Shown: positions 25,660-33,647 of the stretch, in pieces | Layout: every line of letters starts with the position of its first letter | How positions within the stretch are numbered: the stretch's first letter is position 1 | Assembly: GCA_902478715.1 (NCBI GenBank) | Contig: CABSMC010000019.1 | Span: forward strand, 1-36,634 | DNA: 36,634 bases | DNA from: an uncultured Adlercreutzia sp. | Lineage (GTDB): Bacteria > Actinomycetota > Coriobacteriia > Coriobacteriales > Eggerthellaceae | Direction of reading: 5' to 3' | Translations under genes and position numbers: made by a program | The notes under the pieces: model-generated | Databases searched by the model: none | Told to the model about the DNA's origin: nothing | What the model saw: only the letters and a program-made list of their open reading frames with translations

Positions 25660-27297
25660 ATGAAGACCCTCGAAGAGGTATTCGAGACCTGGGAGGCCGT
25701 CATCGGTCTGGAGATCCACGCGGAGCTGACCACGCTGGAAACCAAGATGTTCTGCGGCTGCAAGTTGGAGTTCGGCGCGGCCCCCAACACCCACACCTGC
25801 CCGGTATGCCTGGGGTTGCCCGGGGCGCTTCCCGTGCCCAACCGCGCGGCCATCGAGTCCATCGTGCTGGCCGGTCTTGCCACCAACTGCGACATCGAGA
25901 AGCACTCGATGTTCTACCGCAAGAACTACATGTACCCCGACATGGCCAAGAACTTCCAGACCACTCAGGGCCCCATCGCGTTCTGCATGCGGGGCCACCT
26001 CGACCTGGACGTGGACGGCCGGGGCGCGACCGAGCGCTACCGCCTGGACGCGCTCGCCCCCGGCGAGACGGAGGGCAACATCACGCGCACTGAGGACGGC
26101 TACGTGGCGCATGTGGGCATCACGCGCATCCACATGGAAGAGGATGCCGGCAAGATGGTGCACCTCGGAGGCGGCGAGGGTCGCATCGCCGGGGCCACGC
26201 AGTCGCTCGTGGACTACAACCGCGCCGGCACGCCCTTGATCGAGCTGGTGACCGAGCCCGATCTGCGCACGCCCGAGGAGGCGCGTCTGTTCATGCAGAA
26301 GCTGCGCCAGATCTACCTGGCCTTAGGGATCTCCGACTGCTCCATGGAGGAAGGTTCCCTGCGCTGCGACGGCAACGTGTCGCTGCGCCGCCGCGGCACC
26401 ACCGCGTTCGGCACCAAGACCGAGCTGAAGAACATGAACTCGTTCAAGAACCTGCACGATGGCCTCGCCTACGAGATCTGCCGCCAGGCCGAGGTGCTCG
26501 AGGAGGGCGGCGTCATCTACCAGGAGACGCGCCACTGGGATCCGTCCGCCAAGCGCACCATCGTCATGCGTGTGAAGGAGACGGCCGACGACTACCGCCT
26601 GTTCCCCGAACCCGATCTGGCGCCCTACGACTTGTCCGACGAGTTCATCGAAGGGGTGCGGGCGAAGCTGCCGGAGCTGCCCGACCAGAAGGCCGCGCGC
26701 TTCGCCGCCGATTTCGGGCTCACCTCCTACGATGCGCGGCATTTGGTGGACCACCGCGTCACGGCCGACTTCTTCGACGAGTGCATGGCGCTCGCGAAAG
26801 CCGAGGCGGACGGCAGCAAGTTCGCCAAACCGCTCGCGAACCTCATCATCAACGACGTGGCCGCGTGGCTGAACGCCCACGAGGGCACGCTGCTCGCCGA
26901 CACGCCGCTGACGGCGGCCCGGGCGCTTTCGCTTGTGAAGATGCTTGCGGATGACACTATCTCCTCGAAGCAGGCCAAGGAGGTGTTCGCGGCCATCATG
27001 GACGAGGACGCCGACCCCGAGGCCATCGTGGAGGCCCGCGGCATGAAGCAGGTGTCGGACACCGGTGCCATCGAGGCCGTGGTGGACGAGGTCATCGCCG
27101 CCAACCCTGACGAGGTGGCCCGCTACCGCGACGGCAACACCAAGGTCATCGGCTTTTTCGTCGGCCAGTGCATGAAGGCCATGCGCGGCCAGGGCAACCC
27201 CAAGATCATCAACGAGCTTTTGGCGAAGAAGCTCGCGGAGGAACGGCGTTTGACGCGACGCCTGCTTTCGGCGGCCGCCGCCGGCCGGCCCCTGTGA
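25660..27297 (+). CDS. gatB: Asp/Glu-tRNA amidotransferase subunit B
   Basis: The product has 545 residues, longer than the usual ~475-500. The start directly follows the gatA stop. EVFETWEAVIGLEIHAELTT begins the kinase/transamidase core, with the Cys-rich zinc site CGCKLEFG...CPVCLG (about 28-50) and KNYMYPDMAKNFQ (about 88-100). The YqeY-like tail domain ends near NPKIINELLAKKLAEE. The final ~17 residues (RRLTRRLLSAAAAGRPL) are an extension that runs into the terminator stem, so the stop codon overlaps the hairpin. Confidence 0.96.
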   Translation: MKTLEEVFETWEAVIGLEIHAELTTLETKMFCGCKLEFGAAPNTHTCPVCLGLPGALPVPNRAAIESIVLAGLATNCDIEKHSMFYRKNYMYPDMAKNFQTTQGPIAFCMRGHLDLDVDGRGATERYRLDALAPGETEGNITRTEDGYVAHVGITRIHMEEDAGKMVHLGGGEGRIAGATQSLVDYNRAGTPLIELVTEPDLRTPEEARLFMQKLRQIYLALGISDCSMEEGSLRCDGNVSLRRRGTTAFGTKTELKNMNSFKNLHDGLAYEICRQAEVLEEGGVIYQETRHWDPSAKRTIVMRVKETADDYRLFPEPDLAPYDLSDEFIEGVRAKLPELPDQKAARFAADFGLTSYDARHLVDHRVTADFFDECMALAKAEADGSKFAKPLANLIINDVAAWLNAHEGTLLADTPLTAARALSLVKMLADDTISSKQAKEVFAAIMDEDADPEAIVEARGMKQVSDTGAIEAVVDEVIAANPDEVARYRDGNTKVIGFFVGQCMKAMRGQGNPKIINELLAKKLAEERRLTRRLLSAAAAGRPL

Positions 27298-27323
27298 CGC
27301 GTTCGTTACAGGGGCCGCTTTGC
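27286..27323 (+). terminator. gatCAB terminator overlapping the gatB stop codon
   Basis: A perfect 10-bp stem (CGGCCCCTGT 27286-27295 with 27308-27317), a 12-base loop and CTTT. The left arm encodes the last GatB residues. Confidence 0.75.
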
Positions 27324-27344
27324 GCCATGCGGCATCTGGCGCGA

Positions 27345-27353
27345 TGCTAGAAT
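27345..27353 (+). promoter_or_regulatory. Putative extended -10 promoter of the small membrane protein gene
   Basis: TGCTAGAAT (TG, C, TAGAAT) lies 40 bases before the start codon at 27394 and just after the gatB terminator. Confidence 0.45.
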
Positions 27354-27393
27354 CCCAAACCAAAGCAGAAAGATCATCGTTAGGAGACCAGTC

Positions 27394-27705
27394 ATGGGTA
27401 TCTTTAAAGACGAGAACGGCAACAGCTACGGCGACTGGACGCACCGCGGCCAGGGCCGCACGCGCGAGAACGCCAACAACATCGTGACGACAGGTGACGA
27501 GAAGAAATGGTACGACCAAACCTTCTGGATCATCTTCTTCCTCGTCGTTTTCTGGCCCGTGGGGCTCGTGCTCATGTGGCGCGGCGCCTGCACCTGGCCC
27601 GTGGCGGTGAAGATCGTCGTGACCATCGTACTTGTGGGCGTTGTCGTGCTGTCCTACCAGATGTCCCAGGCGGTCATTGCAGCTCAAGGGACGATGGGGG
27701 CGTAA
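27394..27705 (+). CDS. Small two-helix membrane protein, function unknown
   Basis: The product has 103 residues from ATG 27394 after TTAGGAGACC. The N-terminal half is polar (GNSYGDWTHRGQGRTRENANNI). Two hydrophobic stretches follow: FWIIFFLVVFWPVGLVLMW (about 45-63) and a Val-rich segment (about 68-90, VAVKIVVTIVLVGVVVLSY). The pattern WPVGLVLMWR resembles short membrane proteins seen near cell-envelope genes, but no family can be named with confidence. It has its own promoter and terminator. Confidence 0.75.
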   Translation: MGIFKDENGNSYGDWTHRGQGRTRENANNIVTTGDEKKWYDQTFWIIFFLVVFWPVGLVLMWRGACTWPVAVKIVVTIVLVGVVVLSYQMSQAVIAAQGTMGA

Positions 27706-27741
27706 CGTACCCTGCAATCGTCTCCTACATTTTCCCAGATG

Positions 27742-27777
27742 AAAGCCTGCTATCGCGGTCGCCGATGGCGGGCTTTT
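27742..27777 (+). terminator. Terminator after the small membrane protein gene
   Basis: A 14-pair stem with three G-T wobbles (27742-27755 with 27763-27776) has a 7-base loop and ends in TTTT. Confidence 0.75.
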
Positions 27778-27878
27778 CCTATTCCGTATGCCGTTTCCCC
27801 TTGTGCGCGCGGACGGCTTCGGGCATCATACTGACCCACGCGAAACTCTGCCGGGCGAATTGCGCTCGGCGCTACCCG

Positions 27879-27899
27879 GTCGGGCGTCGTGCGCCCGGC
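27879..27899 (+). other. Leader hairpin before the acyl-CoA ligase gene
   Basis: GTCGGGCG (27879-27886) pairs with CGCCCGGC (27892-27899) around TCGTG, with one wobble. There is no T-run. It lies about 35 bases before the start codon and may shape the 5' leader; function is not known. Confidence 0.4.
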
Positions 27900-27932
27900 A
27901 TCCAGAAGACCGAACCCGGACAAGGAGCAGTG

Positions 27933-29276
27933 ATGGCGAAGAAGAACATTCCCTACGACCAGAAGTACTACGATCCCGAGATCGAGTGCATGCCGCGTCC
28001 GGAGCTGGAGGCCATGCAGCTTGAGCGCCTTCAGGAGATGGTTCGCTACGCCTACGACAACACGGTGTACTACAAGCGCTCCTTCGACGAGGCCGGCGTG
28101 AAACCCGAGGACATCAAGACCCTGAAGGACTTGGAGAGGTTCCCCTTCATCGACAAGAAGACCGAGCGCGAGACCCAGCACGTGGGCAGCTTCTTCGGCG
28201 AGATGTGCTCGGTGCCCGAGGAGGACGTCATCTTCATGGCCACCTCGTCGGGCTCCACGGGCGTGCCCACAGTGAGCCCGTTCACTCAGGAGGACTTCGA
28301 TCTGTGGCAGGACACCGAGGCGCGGCTGTTCTGGCAGGCCGGCATGCGCCCGACCGACCGCTACGTGCACGGCCTGAACTTCGCCCTGTACGTGGGCGGC
28401 CCGGACGTCATCGGCGCCCAGCGCTTGGGCGCGCTCGCCATTTGGGTGGGCGCGGTGCCGAGCGACCGCCTCATCTTCGTGCTGCAGCAGTACCAGCCCA
28501 CCATCATCTGGACGAGCCCGTCCTATGCCTGGACGCTCGGCGAGAAGATCAAGGAGAAGGGCCTCGACCCGCGCACCGACTTCTCCATCCACACCATCAT
28601 CGTGGCCGGCGAGCCGGGCGGCTCCATCCAGAGCACCCGCGAGGCCATCGAGGATTTGTGGGACGCGAAGGTGGTCGACTTCTTCGGGCTCTCCGACATC
28701 TACGGCGCCTGCGCGGCCATGTGCGAGGCGAAGGACGGCCTGCACATCGTGGAGGACCAGATCCTCGTGGAAACGGTGGACCCGGTCACCGGCGAGGTGC
28801 TCGAGCCGGGCAGCGTGGGCGAGCTGGTGTACACCACGCTCATGAAGAAGGCCCGTCCCATGATCCGCTTCCGTACCGGTGACATCGGCTACTTCTCCAC
28901 CGAGAAGTGCGAGTGCGGCCGCACCTTGGGCCGCATCCACATCACCGGCCGCAAGGACGAGATGTTCATCGTGGGCGCCGTGAACGTGTTCCCCTCCGAC
29001 GTGGAGTACGTGGTGCGCGCCGAGAAGGGGCTCACCGGCGAGTACCTCATCCGCGTGTACGACGAGAACTTCTCCACCCGCTACGAGGTGTCCGTGGAGC
29101 GCGCCCAGGGCTCCGACGAACCCTTCGACGCCGTGGCCGCCCGCGTGACGGCGGCGCTGAAGGCCCACACGGGCGTGAAGCCGGCGCGCGTCATCGTCTA
29201 CGACGCCGGCAAGCTCGGCACCTCCTCCGAGCACAAGGCGAGCCGCTTCATCGACGAGCGCGGCAGCGCGAAGTAG
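27933..29276 (+). CDS. Phenylacetate-CoA ligase family AMP-forming enzyme (PaaK-like)
   Basis: The product has 447 residues from ATG 27933 after AAGGAGCAG. It has the PaaK layout: LERLQEMVRYAYDNTVYYKRSFDEAG near the N-terminus, the P-loop ATSSGSTGVPT (about 103-113), FFGLSDIYGACAAMCEAKDGLH (about 250) for adenylate binding, FRTGDIG, and GRKDEMFIVGAVNVFPSDVE with the C-terminal swinging domain. The enzyme forms acyl-CoA from an aryl- or other carboxylic acid with ATP. The adjacent oxidoreductase genes suggest a role in 2-oxo-acid (for example phenylpyruvate) metabolism. The exact acid is not determined. Confidence 0.9.
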   Translation: MAKKNIPYDQKYYDPEIECMPRPELEAMQLERLQEMVRYAYDNTVYYKRSFDEAGVKPEDIKTLKDLERFPFIDKKTERETQHVGSFFGEMCSVPEEDVIFMATSSGSTGVPTVSPFTQEDFDLWQDTEARLFWQAGMRPTDRYVHGLNFALYVGGPDVIGAQRLGALAIWVGAVPSDRLIFVLQQYQPTIIWTSPSYAWTLGEKIKEKGLDPRTDFSIHTIIVAGEPGGSIQSTREAIEDLWDAKVVDFFGLSDIYGACAAMCEAKDGLHIVEDQILVETVDPVTGEVLEPGSVGELVYTTLMKKARPMIRFRTGDIGYFSTEKCECGRTLGRIHITGRKDEMFIVGAVNVFPSDVEYVVRAEKGLTGEYLIRVYDENFSTRYEVSVERAQGSDEPFDAVAARVTAALKAHTGVKPARVIVYDAGKLGTSSEHKASRFIDERGSAK

Positions 29277-29292
29277 GCAACGAACGTGCAAA

Positions 29293-29336
29293 CCGATGGC
29301 CGGGCGGGGCGCTTTCGTCCGGCCATCGGGTATCAT
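29293..29336 (+). promoter_or_regulatory. Dyad hairpin and -10-like box between the ligase and LysR-type genes
   Basis: An 11-bp perfect inverted repeat (CCGATGGCCGG, 29293-29303 with 29319-29329) is followed by TATCAT (29331-29336). No T-run exists, so termination would be weak. The dyad could also be an operator at the promoter of the next gene. Confidence 0.45.
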
Positions 29337-29373
29337 TCCATTTGAAGAGATCCCACCGAAGAAGGGAACCTAC

Positions 29374-30030
29374 ATGACCTCTTACGACTTCGCCATTTCC
29401 GGGCAGCACTACTTGTTCGACGTGCAGTCCTTCGCCCACACCATCCTGGCGGCCGGCGGCGACGCCTTCTCCTACGCGCTTTTGGACCGCACGACCCAGG
29501 GCGTCATCGACGACGTGGCCTCCGGGGCCGCCGAGCTGGGCGTCATCATGCAGACCTCCGAGACGGAAAGCGCCCTGAACGAGGCGCTGGCCGAGGCGGG
29601 CCTCGCCTTCCACGAGCTGGCCGTCTCCGCGCCGCTCGTGGCCCTGCCGTCAAGCCACCCCTTCGTGAACGCGAAGAGCCTTACCCTCGAACAGCTGGCC
29701 GACTTCCCCTACGTGTACTTCGATCAGGGGGAGGACGCCCCCATCGCCTTCTTTGAGGAGGCCCTTTCGCAGGTGCCGCGCGCCAAGAAGGTGGCCTGCA
29801 CCGATCGCGCCTCGCTCACCGAGCTCATCATGGCCATCAACGGCTACACGGTGACGAGCGGCATCCTCGTGGGCATCACCGACGGCAGCGCGCTCACCAC
29901 CATTCCGCTGGAGACCGACCTCAAGCTGCACCTGGGCTACGTGACCGCCGACAACCGCGAGCTGTCCGTCATGGGCGAGCGCTTCGTAAGCCACCTGAAG
30001 CGTAGCCTCGACCTGTATGCCAATCGATAG
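29374..30030 (+). CDS. Stand-alone LysR-type substrate-binding domain (no DNA-binding domain)
   Basis: The product has 218 residues from ATG 29374 after GAAGGGA. It resembles the periplasmic-binding-protein-like effector domain of LysR regulators: ASGAAELGVIMQTSE, LAVSAPLVALPSSHPFVNAKSLTLEQLADFPYVYFDQGE, and GYTVTSGILVGI. A complete LysR protein would have a ~65-residue winged helix in front. None is present in frame, and the short upstream extension is unrelated. It therefore cannot act alone as a classical regulator. It may bind an aromatic or acyl ligand for the ligase or oxidoreductase next to it, or modulate a partner regulator. Confidence 0.75.
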   Translation: MTSYDFAISGQHYLFDVQSFAHTILAAGGDAFSYALLDRTTQGVIDDVASGAAELGVIMQTSETESALNEALAEAGLAFHELAVSAPLVALPSSHPFVNAKSLTLEQLADFPYVYFDQGEDAPIAFFEEALSQVPRAKKVACTDRASLTELIMAINGYTVTSGILVGITDGSALTTIPLETDLKLHLGYVTADNRELSVMGERFVSHLKRSLDLYANR

Positions 30031-30064
30031 GGAGTAGCAATGCTGCCGGTGGGGCAATCGCAGG

Positions 30065-30101
30065 TATAATGAAGGGACGGGTGAGAGACCCGTCCCTTTT
30101 T
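30065..30101 (+). terminator. Strong terminator interlocked with a promoter -10 box
   Basis: AAGGGACGGGT (30072-30082) pairs perfectly with ACCCGTCCCTT (30088-30098), loop GAGAG, then TTTTT ends at 30101. TATAAT lies immediately upstream at 30065-30070. Transcripts started by that -10 would begin near 30077, inside the left arm, and could not form the full hairpin. Read-through from upstream would be stopped. Confidence 0.8.
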
Positions 30102-30121
30102 ATTTCACGTAAGGAACCACT

Positions 30122-30793
30122 ATGTTGGAATTCATTTGGCATGCTCGGGGTGGGCAGGGGGCCTTTACGGCGGCCCGGTGCCTGGGGGCGGCTGCGGCGC
30201 TGTCGGCCGGGGCCTATGCGCTGGCGTTCCCCACCTTCGGCCCCGAGCGGCGCGGCGCTCCCATGCGGGCGTTCACGAAGATCGATACGGCTCCCATCGG
30301 CGACCGAAGCGCGGTGCATCGGGCAGCATTCGTCATCTATCTAGACGAGACGCTCGTGGAAGACGGCTGGGAGGACGAGCTCGCCCCCGGCGGCCTCATG
30401 CTGCTGAACACGAAGCGGGCCGTCGACGACCCGCGCATCCTGGGGATCGACGCCGACGGCATCTCCGCCGCCGTGCTCGGCCGGCCCATTCCCAACACGG
30501 TGTTCCTCGGGGCCATCCCCGCGCTTGCGGCGGCCGTGACCATCGAGGACATCCATGCCGGCATTCGCGCCACGATGCCGGAGAAGCTGCACGCGAAGAA
30601 CTTACGCATCGTGGATGCCGCCTTCGCCGAGGTGGCCTCCCGCGAGATCGCCGCCACGCGCGACCTGGTGGCCGCCGAGCAGGCGGCGACGGAGGTGACC
30701 GCCGTGCTCTCCGAGAAGGACGCTATGTTCTCGCTGGCGGCCGAGATGCTCGTCGAAGGAGAGGGGAGGGATTTCGATGTCCGCGATTGCTAG
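30122..30793 (+). CDS. 2-oxoacid:ferredoxin oxidoreductase, gamma subunit
   Basis: The product has 223 residues from ATG 30122 after TAAGGAACC. FIWHARGGQGAFTAARCLGAAAALSAGAYALAFPTFGPERRGAPMRAF is the gamma-subunit signature (GGQG and RRGAP motifs). A ~35-residue tail beyond the usual core contains a Glu/Ala-rich helix. The gamma-delta-alpha-beta gene order matches four-subunit pyruvate or ketoisovalerate oxidoreductases (PorGDAB, VorGDAB). The complex makes acyl-CoA, CO2 and reduced ferredoxin from a 2-oxo acid. The stop overlaps the delta start by 17 bases, so translation is coupled. Confidence 0.9.
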   Translation: MLEFIWHARGGQGAFTAARCLGAAAALSAGAYALAFPTFGPERRGAPMRAFTKIDTAPIGDRSAVHRAAFVIYLDETLVEDGWEDELAPGGLMLLNTKRAVDDPRILGIDADGISAAVLGRPIPNTVFLGAIPALAAAVTIEDIHAGIRATMPEKLHAKNLRIVDAAFAEVASREIAATRDLVAAEQAATEVTAVLSEKDAMFSLAAEMLVEGEGRDFDVRDC

Positions 30794-31214
30794 TCAGAGC
30801 CGCCGCCCCTTCACGCCCACGTTGCGCGAAGGGCTCGCCGCGCGTCCGAGCCAGTTCGCTCGCTCCACCTGTTTTGAGGCGGGGCACCTCACCTCGGTGA
30901 ATGCCGGGTGGCGCAGTGTACGGCCTGTTATCGATGCCGAGCAATGCATGCTGTGCCTCAACTGCTATATGTACTGTCCCGACGGCACCATCGCGAAGGT
31001 GCGCGACGACGAGGGAACGTGCGTGGCCGTCGTCGTCGACTACGATTTCTGCAAGGGCTGCGGCGTGTGCGCGAAGGTGTGTCCCGTGCCCTGCATCGCC
31101 ATGGTGGAAGAACATGCCGGCGAGAACGAGGGCGCTTCCGAGACGGCCGAGACCCTGGATGAGACCTCGCCCTCGGCCGATATGGGCCCGGCGACGGAAG
31201 GAGGCGCGGCATGA
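30777..31214 (+). CDS. 2-oxoacid:ferredoxin oxidoreductase, delta (ferredoxin) subunit
   Basis: The product has 145 residues. Two [4Fe-4S] motifs, CMLCLNCYMYCP (from residue 57) and CKGCGVCAKVCP (from residue 92), match delta subunits. The N-terminal ~50 residues (STCFEAGHLTSVNAGWRSVRPVID) are typical of this subunit. An acidic tail of ~35 residues (ENEGASETAETLDE and on) is longer than usual. It starts inside the gamma gene and its stop overlaps the alpha start by four bases (ATGA), so the four genes form one tightly coupled operon. Confidence 0.92.
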   Translation: MSAIASQSRRPFTPTLREGLAARPSQFARSTCFEAGHLTSVNAGWRSVRPVIDAEQCMLCLNCYMYCPDGTIAKVRDDEGTCVAVVVDYDFCKGCGVCAKVCPVPCIAMVEEHAGENEGASETAETLDETSPSADMGPATEGGAA

Positions 31215-32398
31215 GGAAGTTTCTTTCCGGCAACGAGGCCTTCGCCGAGGGGGTGCGGCTCGCCCGGCCCCAGGTGATCTCCGCCTATCCCATCACGCCC
31301 CAGACCACGGTCGTGGAGGCGCTCGCCTCCATGGTGGAGGAGGGGAGTCTTTCCGCCGAGTACCTGCACGTGGAAAGCGAGCACACGGCGCTCGCGGCCG
31401 CCATCGGCGCCGCGGCCACGGGCGCGCGCACGTTCACGGCCACCTCGTCCCAGGGACTGCTGTATATGGCCGAGTGCCTCACCTACGCCTCGGGCGGCCG
31501 CTTTCCCATCGTGATGATGAACGCGAACCGGGCGCTCGCGCTGCCCTGGAACATCTACGGCGACCAGCGCGACTCGCTGTCGCTGCTCGACCACGGTTGG
31601 ATCCAGGTGTACGCCGAGAGCAATCAGGAAGCGCTCGATTTGGCGCTCATGGCCTACGCCGTGGCGGAGGATCCGCGCGTGAGCCTGCCGGTGATGGTGA
31701 ACGTGGACGGCTTCGCGCTCACCCACACTTACGAGTCAGTGGAAGTTCCCACCGCCGATGAGGCCGACGCCTTCCTGCCGCCTTACCGCACGGCCAACAA
31801 GTTCGATTTTGAGAACCCCGTGAACATCGGCTACTCAGCCGGCCCGGACTTCAATCGCTACTACCAGTACTGGCACCACCGCGACATGCTGGCCGCCGAG
31901 GCGGTGGCGGAAGAGGTGGAGGCGCACTTCGCCGAGGTGTTCGGTAGGGCGTATTCCGGCATGGTGGACGCCTACCTTTGCGAGGACGCCGATTTCGTGC
32001 TCGTCACGCTGGGCTCGGCGGCCGGCCTTGCCCGCGATGTGGCCGACGAGCTGCGAGCGGCGGGCAAGCGGGCCGGTGTGCTGCGCATCCGCTACCTGCG
32101 GCCGATGCCCGATGCCGCTCTTGCTCGGGCGTTGGCCGACGCGGCGGCCGTGGGCGTGCTGGAGCAGGACATCTCCTTCGGCGGCACCGGCACCGTGTAC
32201 GCGAATGTGCTGGCATCGCTCGCCCGTGCGGGCGTTGCGCGACCGAGCGCGAACTTCATCGGCGGCCTCGGCGGCGACGACATCAGCCGCGAGGCCATGC
32301 GCGGCGCCTTCGCCCACTTGGAAGCCCTGGCGGCAGGGGAGGGCGCCTCGGGCGAGGTCGTCTTTTTCGGCGTGGAAGAAGAGGGGGGAAAGCGATGA
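31211..32398 (+). CDS. 2-oxoacid:ferredoxin oxidoreductase, alpha subunit
   Basis: The product has 395 residues. LSGNEAFAEGVRLARPQVISAYPITPQTTVVEALA is the alpha N-terminus (domain I), and SEHTALAAAIGAAATGARTFTATSSQGLLYMAE follows, as in PorA/VorA. Domain II is at ~260-385 (FVLVTLGSAAGLARDVADELRAAGKRAGVLRIRYLRPMP). The GDQRDSLSLLDHGWIQVYAES segment lies near the active site. Alpha pairs with the TPP-binding beta subunit. Substrate preference (branched-chain, aryl or pyruvate) cannot be fixed from the motifs. Confidence 0.94.
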   Translation: MRKFLSGNEAFAEGVRLARPQVISAYPITPQTTVVEALASMVEEGSLSAEYLHVESEHTALAAAIGAAATGARTFTATSSQGLLYMAECLTYASGGRFPIVMMNANRALALPWNIYGDQRDSLSLLDHGWIQVYAESNQEALDLALMAYAVAEDPRVSLPVMVNVDGFALTHTYESVEVPTADEADAFLPPYRTANKFDFENPVNIGYSAGPDFNRYYQYWHHRDMLAAEAVAEEVEAHFAEVFGRAYSGMVDAYLCEDADFVLVTLGSAAGLARDVADELRAAGKRAGVLRIRYLRPMPDAALARALADAAAVGVLEQDISFGGTGTVYANVLASLARAGVARPSANFIGGLGGDDISREAMRGAFAHLEALAAGEGASGEVVFFGVEEEGGKR

Positions 32399-33312
32399 CC
32401 GTGAACGCGCGCACCATAACCGACGAGGAGTTCTTCTACGGGCACAAGGCGTGCCCCGGCTGCGGAGGCGCCCTAGCCGTGCGCCAAGCGCTCAAGGTGC
32501 TCGGACCCCATGCGGTGGCGGCGCTGCCCGCCGGCTGTATGAGCGCCACCGGTTTCAACTTCCCGCAGCTGGCCTTCGGCAACAACGCGATGATCACGCC
32601 CTTTGCGGCCACGGCGGCGGTGCTCTCGGGCATCGAGGCGGGCCTGCGCGCCCAGGGGGCGGCGCCCGAGGACGTCACCGTGGTGGGTTTCGCCGGCGAC
32701 GGCGGCACGGCGGACATCGGCCTGCAGGCGCTCTCCGGCGCCATCGACCGCAACGACGACGTGCTCTACATCTGCTACGACAACGAGGCCTACATGAACA
32801 CGGGCATCCAGAAGTCGAGCCTCACTCCCTTCGGCGCCTCCACGACCACCACGCCGGCGGGCAAGCGCGAGCATGGCTGCCTCACGCAGAAGAAGAGCCT
32901 GTTCGACATCGTGGCGGCCCACCGCATCCCCTACGCGGCCACGGCCTCGGTGGGGTATCTGAACGACTTCATCAAGAAGGTGGAGCGGGCGCGCGACGTG
33001 CGTGGCACCCGTTTCATCCACGTGATGGCGCCCTGTCCCGTGGGCTGGGGTTTCCCTTCGGCCGACATGGTGGACGTGGCGAAGGAGATTGTGGATACGG
33101 GCCTGTGGTATCTCGCCGAGTACGAGGGCCCCGCGCTCACGGGCACGCCCGGCGGCACGTTCCGCCTGAACCGCGACCCCAAGCAGTTCAAGCCCATCGA
33201 GCCCTACCTGCGCCGTCAGGGCCGCTTCTCCGCCGACGACGGAGCCGACCTCGCCCTCATCGAGCGCGCCCGCGACGAGCGCTGGTCCTACATGCGCGAG
33301 ACGTGGGGGTAG
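32395..33312 (+). CDS. 2-oxoacid:ferredoxin oxidoreductase, beta (TPP-binding) subunit
   Basis: The product has 305 residues; its ATG overlaps the alpha stop. Cys 20, 23 (ACPGCGG), 48 (PAGCMSATG) and 214 (APCPVGWGF) are the ligands of the beta [4Fe-4S] cluster. FAGDGGTADIGLQALSGAIDRNDDVLYICYDNEAYMNTG (about 100-140) is the thiamine-diphosphate/Mg2+ site. It is the last gene of the operon; tRNA-Arg starts 122 bp downstream. No terminator is obvious in that gap, although the tRNA promoter is. Confidence 0.95.
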   Translation: MTVNARTITDEEFFYGHKACPGCGGALAVRQALKVLGPHAVAALPAGCMSATGFNFPQLAFGNNAMITPFAATAAVLSGIEAGLRAQGAAPEDVTVVGFAGDGGTADIGLQALSGAIDRNDDVLYICYDNEAYMNTGIQKSSLTPFGASTTTTPAGKREHGCLTQKKSLFDIVAAHRIPYAATASVGYLNDFIKKVERARDVRGTRFIHVMAPCPVGWGFPSADMVDVAKEIVDTGLWYLAEYEGPALTGTPGGTFRLNRDPKQFKPIEPYLRRQGRFSADDGADLALIERARDERWSYMRETWG

Positions 33313-33376
33313 GGAAGGGCTGCCCCTGCGAATAGCGGCGCTTTCGAACACTGAGGGCGCGGGTTCGTCTTCGAGG

Positions 33377-33404
33377 TTTGCTGCGCGAGAAGATGCGCTA
33401 TAAT
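33377..33404 (+). promoter_or_regulatory. Promoter of the tRNA-Arg gene
   Basis: TTTGCT (33377-33382), a 16-bp spacer and consensus TATAAT (33399-33404) lie 30 bp before the mature tRNA 5' end. Confidence 0.6.
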
Positions 33405-33434
33405 GGCTTGCGACCGGACGACCCCGGCGAACAC

Positions 33435-33510
<76 letters not shown>

Positions 33511-33519
33511 GAAAAGAAA

Positions 33520-33546
33520 ACGGCCCCGTCGCAGTGACGGGGCCGT
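33520..33546. terminator. Bidirectional terminator between convergent tRNA genes
   Basis: An 11-bp perfect stem ACGGCCCCGTC (33520-33530 with 33536-33546) closes a 5-base loop. An A-rich run (33512-33520) precedes it, giving a T-run on the minus strand, so it best stops tRNA-Gly transcription; on the plus strand the following bases (GGCATTT) are a weaker tail. Confidence 0.7.
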
Positions 33547-33554
33547 GGCATTTC

Positions 33555-33628
33555 TGGAGCGGGTGACGGGAATCGAACCCGCGTTATCAGCTTGGAAGGC
33601 TGGAGTTCTACCATTGAACTACACCCGC
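33555..33628 (-). tRNA. tRNA-Gly (anticodon UCC), CCA encoded
   Basis: The 74-base minus-strand gene has acceptor GCGGGTG pairing with CACCCGC, then TCCA. The D-arm GTTC/GAAC and anticodon loop CTTCCAA (UCC) read GGA/GGG. The outermost anticodon-stem pair (27-43) is a C-A mismatch; the rest is regular. Confidence 0.93.
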
Positions 33629-33641
33629 AAAGGCAGAGGGG

Positions 33642-33647
33642 ATTATA
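33642..33647 (-). promoter_or_regulatory. -10 box of the tRNA-Gly gene
   Basis: On the minus strand TATAAT lies 14 bases before the tRNA-Gly 5' end. No convincing -35 is seen at normal spacing. Confidence 0.5.

Noticed and set aside
24163..26163. 666-residue opposite-strand reading frame over gatA and gatB
   Set aside because: Shadow of gatA/gatB; composition is unlike a real protein.
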